A stretch of 64,000 nt of DNA from positions 186,001 through 250,000 of the forward strand of contig PERI01000003.1 of NCBI GenBank assembly GCA_002928515.1, in the 5' to 3' direction. Below are positions 18,511-28,461 of the stretch, in pieces (position 1 is the stretch's first letter; each line of letters begins with the position of its first letter). The notes under the pieces were generated by a model. The model saw nothing but the letters and a program-made list of their open reading frames with translations. It searched no databases and was not told the origin of the DNA. The translations under genes were made by a program, and so were the position numbers. The DNA comes from Hyphomicrobium sp. Lineage in GTDB: Bacteria > Pseudomonadota > Alphaproteobacteria > Rhizobiales > Hyphomicrobiaceae.

Positions 18511-21468
18511 TTAGACGATAAGCTTATCGAAGTGCTCGTGGACGGCGCTAAGAGCCTGTTTCAGGCTGGTTTCCAAGGCTTCGAAGCTGTCAGCATTTCC
18601 AGCGCGCGCCAGCAGGGCTTTGAGGCCCTCAGGCGCGGTGGCCGCCTCGAAGCCATGATCCAGGCTCAAGCGCAGGATTTGAGTCAAATTGTGCAATAGC
18701 TGCCCGGCTCTATTCAATGCCGCGACATCGCCTTCACCCATAATATTGGCTTTGGCCATGGCATCTAGCGCGATTAACGTTGTTTGATTGAGAATTTCTG
18801 GGTGCTCGTGGGCTGCCACAAGTTGCAGGTGCTGGGCGATGAACTCTAGATCCACAAGTCCGCCGCGCACTTGCTTCAAATCCCACGGATCGGTGGTGCC
18901 TTTCTCGGCAGCAATACGCTGGCGCATGTCGCGCACATCTGCTGCTATTTTTGCGCGATCCCGCGATTTGACGAGAACATCTGTAATGGCGGCTTCCACT
19001 TTGGCCGCGAGTTTCGGCGATCCCGCGATGACCCGAGCCCGCGTCAGTGCCATGTGCTCCCAGGTCCAGGCTTCGGTCACGTAGTAAGAGATGAAACTCG
19101 ACAGTCGCGTTGCGACAGGCCCCTTCTGCCCAGACGGCCGCAGACGCATATCGACTTCATACAGCGTGCCCTCGGCGGTCGGTGCCGAAATGGCATTGAT
19201 GAGGCGCTGCGTTAGTCGCGTGTAATAGTGGCTGGGTGCCAATGGTTTTGTGCCGTCTGATTTTTCCGCCGCGCTGTCGAAATCATAAATCACGATGAGA
19301 TCGAGATCGGACGACGCCGTCATCTCGCGTCCGCCGAGTTTACCCATAGCGACGACAACGGCTTCGCCGCCTGCTATTTGGCCATGCTCGACTTCAATCT
19401 GGCGCTTCATTTCGACGAGCAATTGCGCCACTAGGCCTTCGGCAAGCGTTGCGTACGCAGCACCGGCGTCGGTTGCCGAAATCGTCCCTGACAACAATCG
19501 CACGCCGACGAGGAACGCCTGCTCGCTGCCGATCACGCGCGCTGCATCGAGGATATCCTGTACCGGATCATCGCCCACACTGTTGGCGCGCGCCGCCTCG
19601 AGGGTCGTTTTGATCACCTCATTGACGGCCGCCGCAGAGATATCCGAACTCAGGGCTTGTGGATCGAGCACGGCGTCCAGCAATCGCCGCCGTCGAGATA
19701 GGATGCGCGCCAAGCGCGGGGCCGAACCCATGATATCGGCAATCAAACGCATTAACGCGGGATTGGCTTTCAGCAGCGAGAAGAGCTGAACGCCGGCTGG
19801 CAATTGCGCTAAAAATCGGTCGAAACTGGCAATCGCGGCATCCGGATCGACCGTGTCGGCGAGCGCTGCAATCAAAAGCGGTTGTACTTCGGTCAGCAAT
19901 TCGCGCGCTTTGGGCGAGCGCACCGACGGCGTGCGCCCGTGATGCCAGCCGCGCACAATCGCGAGAACTTGCGCTGGCTGTGAGTATCCAAGTCTCGCCA
20001 ATTCTTCGAGCGTTTTGGGATCATCGTTCGCGCCGGCAAACACCATATTTGCACCCGCGCGAGCCAACTCCGGCGCGTTTTCAAACAGTCCCGCATAATG
20101 CCGCTCAACCGTTTCGAGCACGCGCGTCAAGGCCGTGGCCAATGCGGGTCCGTCATCATAACCTGAAAAGCGCGCGACACGAGACAGTCCCAAGTCGTCG
20201 TCTGGCATGTCGTGCGTTTGCTCGTCGGCAATCATTTGCAGGCGGTGTTCTAGGCGACGCAGAAATTGGTAGGCTTCATCAAGTTCAGCTCGAACGTCTT
20301 CGCGTACCCAGCCGCGTCGATGCAATGCTTGCAATGCATCCAACGTCGCGCGCACGCGCAAATCAGGTTGACGGCCGCCAGCAATCAACTGTTGGGTTTG
20401 CGCAAAAAATTCGATCTCGCGAATGCCACCGCGACCCAGCTTCACGTTTTGGCCCAGCACGCAAATTCCGCCTATGCCGCGATGGGCATGAATTTGTCGC
20501 TTCATCGCGTGCACATCGGCAATGGCCGCGAAATCCAAATAGCGCCGCCATATGAAAGGGGCTAGTTCGTCGAGAAACGTGTTGCCCGCCTCGATGTCGC
20601 CCGCACATACGCGGGCTTTGATCATTGCTGCGCGTTCCCAGTTCTGACCCACCGTCTCGTAATAGCCATGCGCTGCGGCCGTCGAGAGTGCGACCTGCGT
20701 TGCGCCCGCATCGGGTCGCAAGCGCAGATCGGTTCGGAACACATAGCCATCGGGCGTGCGCTCTTCCAGCAGCAGCACGAGATCGCGCGTCATGCGCACA
20801 AAGAACGATTGCAAGTCATCGCTGCCAACCAACCGGGAACGGTCACGGTCGAAAAACACGATCAGGTCGATATCGCTGGAGTAATTCAGCTCGAATGCGC
20901 CATGCTTACCCATCGCCAGGACAAAGTAGCCCGATCCGCGTTCTGGAGCTGACGCATCATCGGCCAGCCATTTGCCATTTTCGACGGCTAAGCGAAATAA
21001 GAACCGCACGCTTTCCGACACCGCTGCGTCAGCTGTTTCAGACAAAATCCGCGTGACAGTCATCACAGGCCACGCGCCCGCTAAATCGGCCAATGCTGTG
21101 AGCAGAGCAACTGTCGTTTTGTAGCGCCGCAAGGCTGCCTTTGCTTCTGTCATCGACGCTGACGCGCGCATCTCGTGTGAGAGCTTCTCGGTGAGCGTCA
21201 AAAATAAGGCTTCAGGCTCACTATTGAGAATCTGCGCCAATTGCTGCGGATGACGCAGCGCCAGCGCAGTGAGATATGGCGATCCCTCGAATGTACCGCG
21301 CAAAAGTTTTATAACTGCTGGATCATCCAGCGTTGGTTCCAAGTCCGGTGCACTGGACCGTGCAACACCTTTCAGTGTCGCCAGGGCGGCTTCACCCGGC
21401 CCGTTGCTAGAACTCACAGGCGCTGCAACGATGCGCGCGCGAAAATTTAGGGTAGCTTGATCCATCAT
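18511..21468 (-). CDS. glnE: Bifunctional glutamine synthetase adenylyltransferase / adenylyl-removing enzyme
   Basis: Controls glutamine synthetase by attaching AMP to it or removing it, in response to PII protein and glutamine. It is built of two nucleotidyltransferase domains: the N-terminal removase half with NYSSDIDLIVFFD (about residue 195) and the C-terminal transferase half with ASSDLDLIVIYDFDS (about 720), each followed by a helical domain. Length of 985 residues is right for the family. The ATG at 21468 lies four bases after the stop of the upstream kinase gene; 21465 is equally possible. The open frame to 21528 would overlap the kinase and is unlikely. It is the last gene of the degP-regulator-kinase-glnE series. 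Confidence 0.96.
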   Translation of the reverse strand: MMDQATLNFRARIVAAPVSSSNGPGEAALATLKGVARSSAPDLEPTLDDPAVIKLLRGTFEGSPYLTALALRHPQQLAQILNSEPEALFLTLTEKLSHEMRASASMTEAKAALRRYKTTVALLTALADLAGAWPVMTVTRILSETADAAVSESVRFLFRLAVENGKWLADDASAPERGSGYFVLAMGKHGAFELNYSSDIDLIVFFDRDRSRLVGSDDLQSFFVRMTRDLVLLLEERTPDGYVFRTDLRLRPDAGATQVALSTAAAHGYYETVGQNWERAAMIKARVCAGDIEAGNTFLDELAPFIWRRYLDFAAIADVHAMKRQIHAHRGIGGICVLGQNVKLGRGGIREIEFFAQTQQLIAGGRQPDLRVRATLDALQALHRRGWVREDVRAELDEAYQFLRRLEHRLQMIADEQTHDMPDDDLGLSRVARFSGYDDGPALATALTRVLETVERHYAGLFENAPELARAGANMVFAGANDDPKTLEELARLGYSQPAQVLAIVRGWHHGRTPSVRSPKARELLTEVQPLLIAALADTVDPDAAIASFDRFLAQLPAGVQLFSLLKANPALMRLIADIMGSAPRLARILSRRRRLLDAVLDPQALSSDISAAAVNEVIKTTLEAARANSVGDDPVQDILDAARVIGSEQAFLVGVRLLSGTISATDAGAAYATLAEGLVAQLLVEMKRQIEVEHGQIAGGEAVVVAMGKLGGREMTASSDLDLIVIYDFDSAAEKSDGTKPLAPSHYYTRLTQRLINAISAPTAEGTLYEVDMRLRPSGQKGPVATRLSSFISYYVTEAWTWEHMALTRARVIAGSPKLAAKVEAAITDVLVKSRDRAKIAADVRDMRQRIAAEKGTTDPWDLKQVRGGLVDLEFIAQHLQLVAAHEHPEILNQTTLIALDAMAKANIMGEGDVAALNRAGQLLHNLTQILRLSLDHGFEAATAPEGLKALLARAGNADSFEALETSLKQALSAVHEHFDKLIV

Positions 21469-21472
21469 CGGG

Positions 21473-22930
21473 CTAACTTGCCGCGATTGCGGCCATGTCG
21501 TCACGCGTTTTTGTGGGCGCGCGCACAATGACCCGCTCCGACAATTCCAGCACCACCCTCAATCCAGGCTCGTTATCTTCGAGCCGTACCGAACCATGAT
21601 GCAAGCGCGCCACCGCTGCAACCAAACTCAAACCCAGTCCAGTGCCAGGCTGTGTGCGACTTTCCTCCAAGCGGACAAAGCGCTTCAAGACGCGCGCCCG
21701 GTCGGCTGCAGAAATTCCAGGCCCGCGATCCGAGACAGAAATCTCAGCGCCGCTCTCGGCAGGACCTGCTCGCACGGTGATCGCGCTACCCGGCTGGCCA
21801 CCACGGGCATACTTGATGGCGTTGTCGATCAAATTCGCCGTTGCTTGGCCGATCAACTGCCGATTTGCGCGAACCACAACGCCGGTGACGGTTTCGATGG
21901 TCAAGATAAATCCTGCTTCTTCGGCAGCGGGCATGTAGAGGTCAGCGACGTCGGCCACAAAACTTCCCAGATCGAATTCTTCCAAGCTGTCTTCCAAGGG
22001 ACCCGCTTCAAGACGCGCTATCAGCAGCAGCGCATTGAACGTCTTGATGAGTTCGTCCGATTTTTCAATCGTGCGCTCTAGGCCTTCCCGATACGCGTCT
22101 TTGCCGCGAGGATCGCGGAGCGCTGCTTCAGCGGAATTGCGCAAGCGATTGAGAGGGGTTTTCAGATCGTGCGCGATATTATCGGAGACTTCGCGCAAGC
22201 CGTTCATCAGGCCTTCGATACGATCCAGCATATCGTTGAGATTTTGCGCAAGGTTATCGAGTTCCCCGCCACTGCCATCGATCGGAACGCGACGCGTCAA
22301 ATCACCAGCCATGATCGAACGGCTGGTCGAAGTGATGGCATCCATGCGCGTGAGAAATAAGCGACTGACAGCCAAGCCAACCATCAGGCCCAGCAATGAT
22401 AGCAATCCAAAACCGATCAAGAACGTGCGTTTGATTTTATCGGCATAAAGCCTCTGATCCTCGATGTCGCGTCCGACCCATAGATATACGCCATCGCCGA
22501 CATCAACGGGAATGGCTACAGCGAGCCGACCGCTGTCCTTTGCTGTGGGCGTGCCGGGTTCGCCGCGCACGCGAAAAACGCCACCCGTTGGACTGTTTGC
22601 CAATTCAGGTGGGACGCGATCGAGATTGCCTGCGAGTTTGACGCCGCCAGGGCTGACCAGAAAGTACAGGCCGCGACTATCTGGACGCGCCAATTCCTTG
22701 ATGGATTCAGCCAGCGCCACAGGGCCATTGTCGACCGCTTGCTTTTTGAGAAGCACCGCTTCGCCACGCAGCGTCGATAACACTTGTTCTGTCAAAACGC
22801 TGTTGGTCTGCCAAAACAGTAAAGCGCCAATGACGCCCGCTGCGAGCACAAAAGCGGTCACCGCGACCGCGCTCAGCCGGAACGCGGTGGTGGCAGCCGC
22901 TTTCCTCAAGCGCTCAAACAGGGCCGTCAC
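21473..22930 (-). CDS. Membrane sensor histidine kinase (OmpR-partner type)
   Basis: Inner-membrane sensor kinase. Transmembrane helix 1 is at about residues 15-40, a periplasmic domain of about 125 residues follows, and transmembrane helix 2 is near 168-190. Next are a HAMP domain (LFLTRMDAITSTSRSIMAGD), the HisKA motif NIAHDLKTPLNRLRN and an intact HATPase_c with NLIDNAIKYARGG, SDRGPGIS and GTGLGLSLVAA. It starts with GTG at 22930 and overlaps the preceding response-regulator gene by 17 bases, so they form a two-component pair. The stimulus is unknown; co-location with degP suggests envelope stress. It is not the FeuQ protein, which is encoded at 30431-31822. Confidence 0.92.
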   Translation of the reverse strand: MTALFERLRKAAATTAFRLSAVAVTAFVLAAGVIGALLFWQTNSVLTEQVLSTLRGEAVLLKKQAVDNGPVALAESIKELARPDSRGLYFLVSPGGVKLAGNLDRVPPELANSPTGGVFRVRGEPGTPTAKDSGRLAVAIPVDVGDGVYLWVGRDIEDQRLYADKIKRTFLIGFGLLSLLGLMVGLAVSRLFLTRMDAITSTSRSIMAGDLTRRVPIDGSGGELDNLAQNLNDMLDRIEGLMNGLREVSDNIAHDLKTPLNRLRNSAEAALRDPRGKDAYREGLERTIEKSDELIKTFNALLLIARLEAGPLEDSLEEFDLGSFVADVADLYMPAAEEAGFILTIETVTGVVVRANRQLIGQATANLIDNAIKYARGGQPGSAITVRAGPAESGAEISVSDRGPGISAADRARVLKRFVRLEESRTQPGTGLGLSLVAAVARLHHGSVRLEDNEPGLRVVLELSERVIVRAPTKTRDDMAAIAAS

Positions 22931-23615
22931 GGATGGTGTATCCTGCGCCTCTTACCGTATGCAGCAGCGGTTTATCGAACGTCTTGTCGATCTTTGCGCG
23001 AAGACGTGAAATATGCACGTCGATGACGTTGGTTTGTGGATCGAAGTGATAATCCCAAACGTGCTCCAAGAGCATAGTGCGGGTTACGACTTGTCCGGCG
23101 TGCTGCATGAGATATTCGAGCAGTCGATATTCGCGCGGTTGCAACAGAATGCTTTCGCCGCCGCGCGTGACGCGATGCGACAGCCGGTCGAGCACCAAGT
23201 CACCGACCGAATACCGCGTCTGCTGTTCTTCCGGAACTGTCCGGCGGCCCAACGCTTCGACACGCGCCAGAAATTCCGAATACGCATAAGGCTTCGTCAA
23301 ATAGTCATCGCCGCCAGCGCGCAAACCTTTAACGCGGTCATCGACTTCACCCAGCGCCGAGAGAATAAGCACAGGTGTGCGATTGCCCGCCGAACGCAAC
23401 GTTTTGATCACCGACAAGCCATCGAGCTTTGGCAGCATACGATCGACCACGAGGACGTCGTATGGCCCTTCGCTCGCAAGCGCCAACCCTGCTTCGCCAT
23501 CGCCCGCGAGATCCGCCGTATGGCCATTTTCCTTCAATGACTTTTGCAGAAACTGCGCGGTTTCCCGATCGTCTTCGATCACCAGCACCCGCATATCGCT
23601 CAATCCATCTTGCAT
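22914..23615 (-). CDS. OmpR/PhoB-family response regulator
   Basis: Transcription factor of 233 residues. The receiver domain (about 8-120) has the acidic pocket IEDD, the phospho-acceptor Asp in VLVVDRMLPKLDG and the conserved Lys in YLTKPYAYSEF. The winged-helix DNA-binding domain (about 138-230) has LQPREYRLLEYLMQH and NVIDVHISRLRAKID. It is 98 bases downstream of degP and overlaps its kinase gene. The ATG at 23615 is taken; an in-frame ATG at 23594 (MRVLVIEDD) would also give a complete receiver. Targets are unknown; the family acts on promoters in response to its kinase. Confidence 0.93.
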   Translation of the reverse strand: MQDGLSDMRVLVIEDDRETAQFLQKSLKENGHTADLAGDGEAGLALASEGPYDVLVVDRMLPKLDGLSVIKTLRSAGNRTPVLILSALGEVDDRVKGLRAGGDDYLTKPYAYSEFLARVEALGRRTVPEEQQTRYSVGDLVLDRLSHRVTRGGESILLQPREYRLLEYLMQHAGQVVTRTMLLEHVWDYHFDPQTNVIDVHISRLRAKIDKTFDKPLLHTVRGAGYTIRDGPV

Positions 23616-23656
23616 CGCACCGCAACCTCTTTACCCGGCTGGCGCCTCAACGTCGA

Positions 23657-23688
23657 GGCGGCCCCTTCCGTATCCGAAAGAGGCCGCC
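23657..23688 (-). terminator. GC-rich hairpin after degP, weak terminator candidate
   Basis: On the minus strand GGCGGCCTCTTTC can pair with GGAAGGGGCCGCC around a short loop, with two G-T pairs. It lies just after the degP stop. There is no T tract, so it may act as an mRNA-stabilising stem or processing site and not as an intrinsic terminator. Confidence 0.35.
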
Positions 23689-23713
23689 CCAATTCTCAAA
23701 CAGGCTTAATGCC

Positions 23714-25309
23714 TCAACCCTTTTTCTCGCGCAATTGCACAGCAACGAAGCGCTTCTGATCGGCTGACTTGATGTGCAGCAGCACTGCCGACCGTTTCAA
23801 GTCCTGCGCCTTCTTCACGCCGGTGACGACGTCATCTGGTACTTTGACCGATTCGCCCGAGACCGCGAGGATGATGTCGCCCGCCTTCAAGCCCTTTTGG
23901 GCTGCGTCTGACTGTGGATCGATTTCTGCAATCACGACGCCATCTTCGACACCTGCCGTTCGAGCGGGCAATAACGTGATGCCAAGTTGGCTCAATTCCA
24001 GCGACGACGGCTTGACCGGAGACGAACCTTTATCATCGCCGCCCTTCATGGCCGCCTCTGGATTGTTCGGGAACAGGCCGAGCTTCACTTTGATGCTCTG
24101 CTCGGAATTGTTGCGCCAAACTTTCACGTCCACGTTTGTATCTGGTGCAAACTCGGCAATCTTGCGGGCCAGATCGCGGCTGTCGGCAATCTTGTCAGCA
24201 TTGACCTGGAGGATGGCATCTTGCGTTTTGAGGCCAGCGGCTGCCGCTGGACCATTGGCTGTCACTTCCGAGATCAACGCGCCTTTGGCTTCTTTGAGAC
24301 CAAGACTTGCAGCTGTATCTTCATCGACGTTCTGGATTTTCACGCCGAGCCAGCCACGGTTGACCGTGCCGCCTGACTTCAATTGATCGACGACGTCTTG
24401 CACGGTCTTAGCAGGCACCGCGAACGCGATGCCGACGTTGCCCCCCGATGGTGAGAAGATCGCGGTGTTCACGCCAACGACGTCACCTTCGAGATTGAAT
24501 GTAGGGCCACCTGAGTTGCCACGGTTTACAGCCGCGTCGATTTGCAAATAATCATACGGGCCTGAGCCAATGTCACGCGCCAGTGCCGAAACGATACCGG
24601 CCGTTACCGTGCCGCCCAATCCGAACGGATTGCCAACGGCCAGCGCCCAGTCACCTACCCGCGGATCTTTGGTGGAAAATTTTACCGCTGGGAATGTCTT
24701 GCCGCCTTCAATCTTGAGCAAGGCGATATCGGTGCGTTGATCGGTGCCGATCAACTTCGCGATGTGCTTCGAGCTATCGTCGAACGTCACTTCGATTTTG
24801 GTCGCGCCATCGATGACGTGATTGTTGGTCACAACATAACCATCCGACGAAATGACAAAGCCAGAACCTTGACCCTGGACCGCTTTGGGGCGACCGCCAT
24901 CAGGCTGCTGTTGGCCAAATTCTTTCGGAAGATTTTTGAAGAAATCATGCAGCGGGTGGTCTTGAGGGAGATCCGGCATTGGCATGGGGCCGCGACCCTG
25001 CCCTGGGTTAGCGTTCGGCCCACCTTCCGCCATCTTGGCTGCGCCACCGTCGTTGACGACCGACACGGACACGACGGATGGTTTCACACGCTCGATCAAG
25101 TCGGCGAATGACAATGGCGCGCGACCGAACGGCGTTTCAACGGTAGCACCCGCCGTCTGCTCGGCGCGCAGGGGTGTGTTGAACGCTTGGAAACCCAATC
25201 CCAACGTCGCCACGGCTGCTAAAGCAGCAATTGCTGGCGCGGCTTTCACACTGCGCGAAATAGACTTATCAACTTTAGAAGCAACTGCTGCTTCGTGGGA
25301 AGAATGCAT
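23714..25309 (-). CDS. degP: Periplasmic serine protease/chaperone DegP (Do family)
   Basis: Degrades or refolds damaged envelope proteins. An uncleaved anchor or signal segment is near residues 22-45 (AAPAIAALAAVATLGLGF). The trypsin-like domain carries the triad His in VTNNHVIDGATK, Asp in QRTDIALLKI and Ser in RGNSGGPTF. Two PDZ domains follow (about 300-390 and 425-525). Length of 531 residues is normal. GGAG is eight bases before the ATG at 25309. It sits 139 bases downstream of ccmH and upstream of a two-component system, the classical rhizobial order. No frameshift or missing catalytic residue is seen. It may be expressed from its own promoter in the gap after ccmH. Confidence 0.95.
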   Translation of the reverse strand: MHSSHEAAVASKVDKSISRSVKAAPAIAALAAVATLGLGFQAFNTPLRAEQTAGATVETPFGRAPLSFADLIERVKPSVVSVSVVNDGGAAKMAEGGPNANPGQGRGPMPMPDLPQDHPLHDFFKNLPKEFGQQQPDGGRPKAVQGQGSGFVISSDGYVVTNNHVIDGATKIEVTFDDSSKHIAKLIGTDQRTDIALLKIEGGKTFPAVKFSTKDPRVGDWALAVGNPFGLGGTVTAGIVSALARDIGSGPYDYLQIDAAVNRGNSGGPTFNLEGDVVGVNTAIFSPSGGNVGIAFAVPAKTVQDVVDQLKSGGTVNRGWLGVKIQNVDEDTAASLGLKEAKGALISEVTANGPAAAAGLKTQDAILQVNADKIADSRDLARKIAEFAPDTNVDVKVWRNNSEQSIKVKLGLFPNNPEAAMKGGDDKGSSPVKPSSLELSQLGITLLPARTAGVEDGVVIAEIDPQSDAAQKGLKAGDIILAVSGESVKVPDDVVTGVKKAQDLKRSAVLLHIKSADQKRFVAVQLREKKG

Positions 25310-25448
25310 CCCGTAATCTCCAATCTGAAATGAGGTCGAACGAACCTTCTCTCAGATGGGTAGCGTAGGTCGGATTACCGCATCATTTCGGCTGACTTAA
25401 CAGTTTGTAATGTCGCAACCGGTGTTGAGCTGCCAAGGCGTAAAAAAT

Positions 25449-25913
25449 TCAGGTATCTTTGCGCAGCAACTGATCGAGTTTGTCGCGTTCGGCTTGCGTT
25501 AACTGTGTATCAGCTTCAGCCGCATTTTTCGGACGGCCCACGCTGCGGGCCAACCAAATTCCGAGTGCCAAAAGCAGCAATGGCGACAGCCAAAGCGCCA
25601 GCGTCGAAACATTGAACGGCGGCTTCAATAAAACGAAATCTCCGTAGCGCGCGACGACATAGTCCATCACAGCCGTATCGCTGTCACCGGCCGAAATGCG
25701 CTCGCGCACCAAAACACGCAGGTCGCGCGCCAAAGGGGCGTCACTGTCATCAATAGATTGGTTTTGACAGACCAGACATCGCAACTGGGCTGACAATGCT
25801 CGCGCACGTTCTTCTTTGTTGGCGTCGGGTAGTATTTCACTTGGGTGTACCGCCAGCGCGCATGTGGCCCATGACAGCGCACATCCGATCAAAACTATCC
25901 TTAGTATGCGCAT
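25449..25913 (-). CDS. ccmH: Cytochrome c maturation protein CcmH (CycL)
   Basis: Membrane-anchored thiol-oxidoreductase that reduces the CXXC of apocytochrome c for heme ligation. The signal peptide ends near CALAVHPSE; the active-site motif is LRCLVCQNQ (about residue 46). One transmembrane helix lies near 105-122 (LALWLSPLLLLALGIWLA). The 154 residues fit the short, single-domain CcmH/CycL form; the TPR part is a separate gene (ccmI). It starts nine bases after the ccmF stop. It works with CcmF and CcmI in the periplasmic heme lyase complex, which would mature SoxD among others. Confidence 0.96.
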   Translation of the reverse strand: MRILRIVLIGCALSWATCALAVHPSEILPDANKEERARALSAQLRCLVCQNQSIDDSDAPLARDLRVLVRERISAGDSDTAVMDYVVARYGDFVLLKPPFNVSTLALWLSPLLLLALGIWLARSVGRPKNAAEADTQLTQAERDKLDQLLRKDT

Positions 25914-25922
25914 GTGGCCTGC

Positions 25923-27902
25923 TTACTCCGCAGCGATCGGATGAGCGCGTCGGCTTTTCATAGGCGCTCCGATCCGCAAGCGGCGATCCGATAGCGAAAT
26001 GCCGCCGCCGAAAAACATAATCAATGTGCCCAGCCAAATAAAGCGCACGAGGGGATTGAAATAAGCGCGCACGGCATAGCCATCGCCTTGCTGCTCGTCG
26101 CCCATCACGACATACAAATCGCCGGCCCAAGACGCATAAATGCCAGCCTCCGTCGTGGGCTGTGGCGGCGCATCGTACAGCCGCTTGGATGGCTCCAGCG
26201 TCGTCACTGGTGCACCCCCTCGCGTCACGTCAAATCGCGCGATGTCCTCGCGATAGTTCGGTCCGCGATTGGGCGCGGCACCTTTGAAGACCAAATCGTA
26301 GCCTGCAATCGAGACTGTGTCGCCGGGCTTCATCACGAGGATGCGCTCGGACTGATAGGCGCTTGTGCCGACGATACCGACCACCATGAGCCCGACACCG
26401 AAATGCGCCAGCAGGGTGCCGTAGCTTGAACGCGGCAGATTGACGGCACGGCGCACAACCTCTTCACGCGAGGCCGATCCGAGTTTTATGCGCGAGGCCC
26501 ATTCGGTGATGGCACCGGCCATCACGAACACGCCGAGGGCGATGCCGAACGGCGCCATCCACGGACCCCGATGATCCACCGCATAGATCACGACCACGAC
26601 GAAGAGGGCTGCAACGGCTGCAAACATCAAGCGTTGGCCGACAGCTAGCAGATCGCCACGCTTCCAGGCCAGCAAAGGTCCAAATGGCAAGGCCAGCAGC
26701 AGCGGCAGCATCAACGGCCCGAACGTCATATTAAAGAATGGCGGCCCGACAGAAATTTTATCGCCTGTGACACCTTCGAGGATCAAAGGATAGAGCGTGC
26801 CGATCAAAACCGTGGCCGTCGCCGTCACAAGCAACAGGTTATTCAACACCAAACTGCCTTCGCGGCTAATCGGTGCGAACAATCCGCCGATCCGCATGTC
26901 TTTGGCGCGCAGTGCAAACAAAGCCAAGCCACCGCCGGTGAACAGCACCATAATGGCGAGGATGAAAACGCCGCGTTCGGGATCGACGGCGAACGAATGC
27001 ACCGACGTCAAAACGCCTGAGCGGACGATGAACGCACCCATCAGCGATAATGAGAATGTAAGAATGGCCAGAAGAATGGTCCAGACTTTGAGTGCCTCGC
27101 GCTTTTCCATCACAAGGGCTGAATGCAGCAGAGCCGTTCCCGCCAACCACGGCATGAACGAAGCGTTCTCGACCGGGTCCCAGAACCACCAACCGCCCCA
27201 GCCCAATTCGTAATAAGCCCACCACGATCCCATGGCGATACCGATGGTCAAAAACATCCATGCCGCCAGCGTCCACGGACGCACCCAGCGCGCCCACGCC
27301 GCATCGATGCGGCCTTCGATCAGAGCTGCAATTGCAAACGAAAAGGCAATCGAGAAGCCCACGTAGCCGGTGTAAAGAAACGGCGGATGAAACGACAACG
27401 CCGGATCTTGCAAGATCGGGTTCAACCCTTGGCCATCGGCAGGTGCCGGGATCATGCGCACAAATGGATCAGAGGTCAGCAAAATGAACAGCAAAAATGC
27501 CCACGCGATGGACGCCTGTACGGCCAAGACATTGGCCTTCAACGTGCTCGGCAAATTATTGCCGAACACCGCCACAGCCGCACCAAACAGCGCGAGGATC
27601 AAAACCCACAGCAACATCGAGCCTTCGTGGTTGCCCCACACGCCTGACATTTTGTAGATCAGCGGTTTTGTCGAATGTGAATTGATCGCGACGTTGGCCA
27701 CCGAAAAATCTGATGTCACGTACGCGTGCATCAGCGCAAAGAATGCGATCAGCAGCAAAAAGAACTGCGATACAGCGGCGGGTTCGGCTACTGCCATCAA
27801 TCGCGCGTCGCGTACGCGCGCGCCCCACGCTGGCACAACGGTTTGGAATGCCGCGACCAACAAAGCCAAGATTAAAGCGAAATGTCCAAATTCGATAATC
27901 AC
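25923..27902 (-). CDS. ccmF: Heme lyase subunit CcmF (CycK)
   Basis: Polytopic inner-membrane protein that attaches heme to apocytochrome c. The tryptophan-rich motif WGGWWFWDPVENASFMPW is present near residue 230, together with conserved His-containing loops (WGNHEGSMLLW near 88). About 14 or 15 hydrophobic segments can be counted. The 659 residues are normal. Start is GTG at 27902; no better ATG lies nearby. It follows ccmE by 75 bases and precedes ccmH by nine. The order ccmI-ccmE-ccmF-ccmH equals rhizobial cycHJKL. Confidence 0.96.
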   Translation of the reverse strand: MIIEFGHFALILALLVAAFQTVVPAWGARVRDARLMAVAEPAAVSQFFLLLIAFFALMHAYVTSDFSVANVAINSHSTKPLIYKMSGVWGNHEGSMLLWVLILALFGAAVAVFGNNLPSTLKANVLAVQASIAWAFLLFILLTSDPFVRMIPAPADGQGLNPILQDPALSFHPPFLYTGYVGFSIAFSFAIAALIEGRIDAAWARWVRPWTLAAWMFLTIGIAMGSWWAYYELGWGGWWFWDPVENASFMPWLAGTALLHSALVMEKREALKVWTILLAILTFSLSLMGAFIVRSGVLTSVHSFAVDPERGVFILAIMVLFTGGGLALFALRAKDMRIGGLFAPISREGSLVLNNLLLVTATATVLIGTLYPLILEGVTGDKISVGPPFFNMTFGPLMLPLLLALPFGPLLAWKRGDLLAVGQRLMFAAVAALFVVVVIYAVDHRGPWMAPFGIALGVFVMAGAITEWASRIKLGSASREEVVRRAVNLPRSSYGTLLAHFGVGLMVVGIVGTSAYQSERILVMKPGDTVSIAGYDLVFKGAAPNRGPNYREDIARFDVTRGGAPVTTLEPSKRLYDAPPQPTTEAGIYASWAGDLYVVMGDEQQGDGYAVRAYFNPLVRFIWLGTLIMFFGGGISLSDRRLRIGAPMKSRRAHPIAAE

Positions 27903-27977
27903 GCGCTTTGGCCTTTGCTAAAATATTCTAAGCCGATCCTTGCCAGCACAGCTTACCACGATCCACCGCTCTAGAGG

Positions 27978-28439
27978 CTAATTCGCTTTGTCCTCGGGAT
28001 GCGCGCTGCCGCCGAGTTTCACGCCGCGCGCTTCTAGCGATTTGGCGACTTCGGGCGGCATGTAGTTTTCATCGTGCTTGGCAAGCACGGTATCGGCAGA
28101 AAATACGCCTGCTGCATCGAGTTTACCTTCCGTGACCACGCCTTGGCCTTCGCGAAACAAATCCGGCAAAACGCCCGTGAATGTGACGGGAATGTCTTTC
28201 AAGGTGTCGGTCACTTTGAACGATACCGTCGTGCCTTCTCCGCGCACCACTGATCCTTTGGCCACCAATCCACCTAAGCGAATGCGCTCGCCAGCGGGTA
28301 CAGCCTTTTCAATAATATCGCTGGGCGTGTGAAAAAAGACGACGCTATCTTTCAGCGCGAACAGAACCATGATTGCAGCCACCGTCAGCGTTGCAACGCC
28401 GCTGCCGATCAGTACTCCGCGCTTTTGCTTGCGTGTCAT
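27978..28439 (-). CDS. ccmE: Heme chaperone CcmE (CycJ)
   Basis: Periplasmic heme shuttle that binds heme covalently through a His and hands it to CcmF. An N-terminal membrane anchor lies at residues 9-28. The OB-fold domain follows, with the heme-binding motif VLAKHDENYMPPEV near residue 122. Length of 153 residues and the charged, disordered tail are typical. The ATG at 28439 is 22 bases after the ccmI stop. It is not accompanied by ccmABCD in this window, which is usual in rhizobia where those genes lie elsewhere. Confidence 0.96.
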   Translation of the reverse strand: MTRKQKRGVLIGSGVATLTVAAIMVLFALKDSVVFFHTPSDIIEKAVPAGERIRLGGLVAKGSVVRGEGTTVSFKVTDTLKDIPVTFTGVLPDLFREGQGVVTEGKLDAAGVFSADTVLAKHDENYMPPEVAKSLEARGVKLGGSAHPEDKAN

Positions 28440-28461
28440 GTGATGTCCATCGTCTTGTCAA

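Noticed and set aside
18511-21468. Frameshift or fusion in glnE because of its large size
   Set aside because: Both nucleotidyltransferase domains are present in the normal order and about 985 residues is the normal length.
23657-23688. Classical Rho-independent terminator after degP
   Set aside because: Good stem but no T tract, so kept only as a weak candidate.
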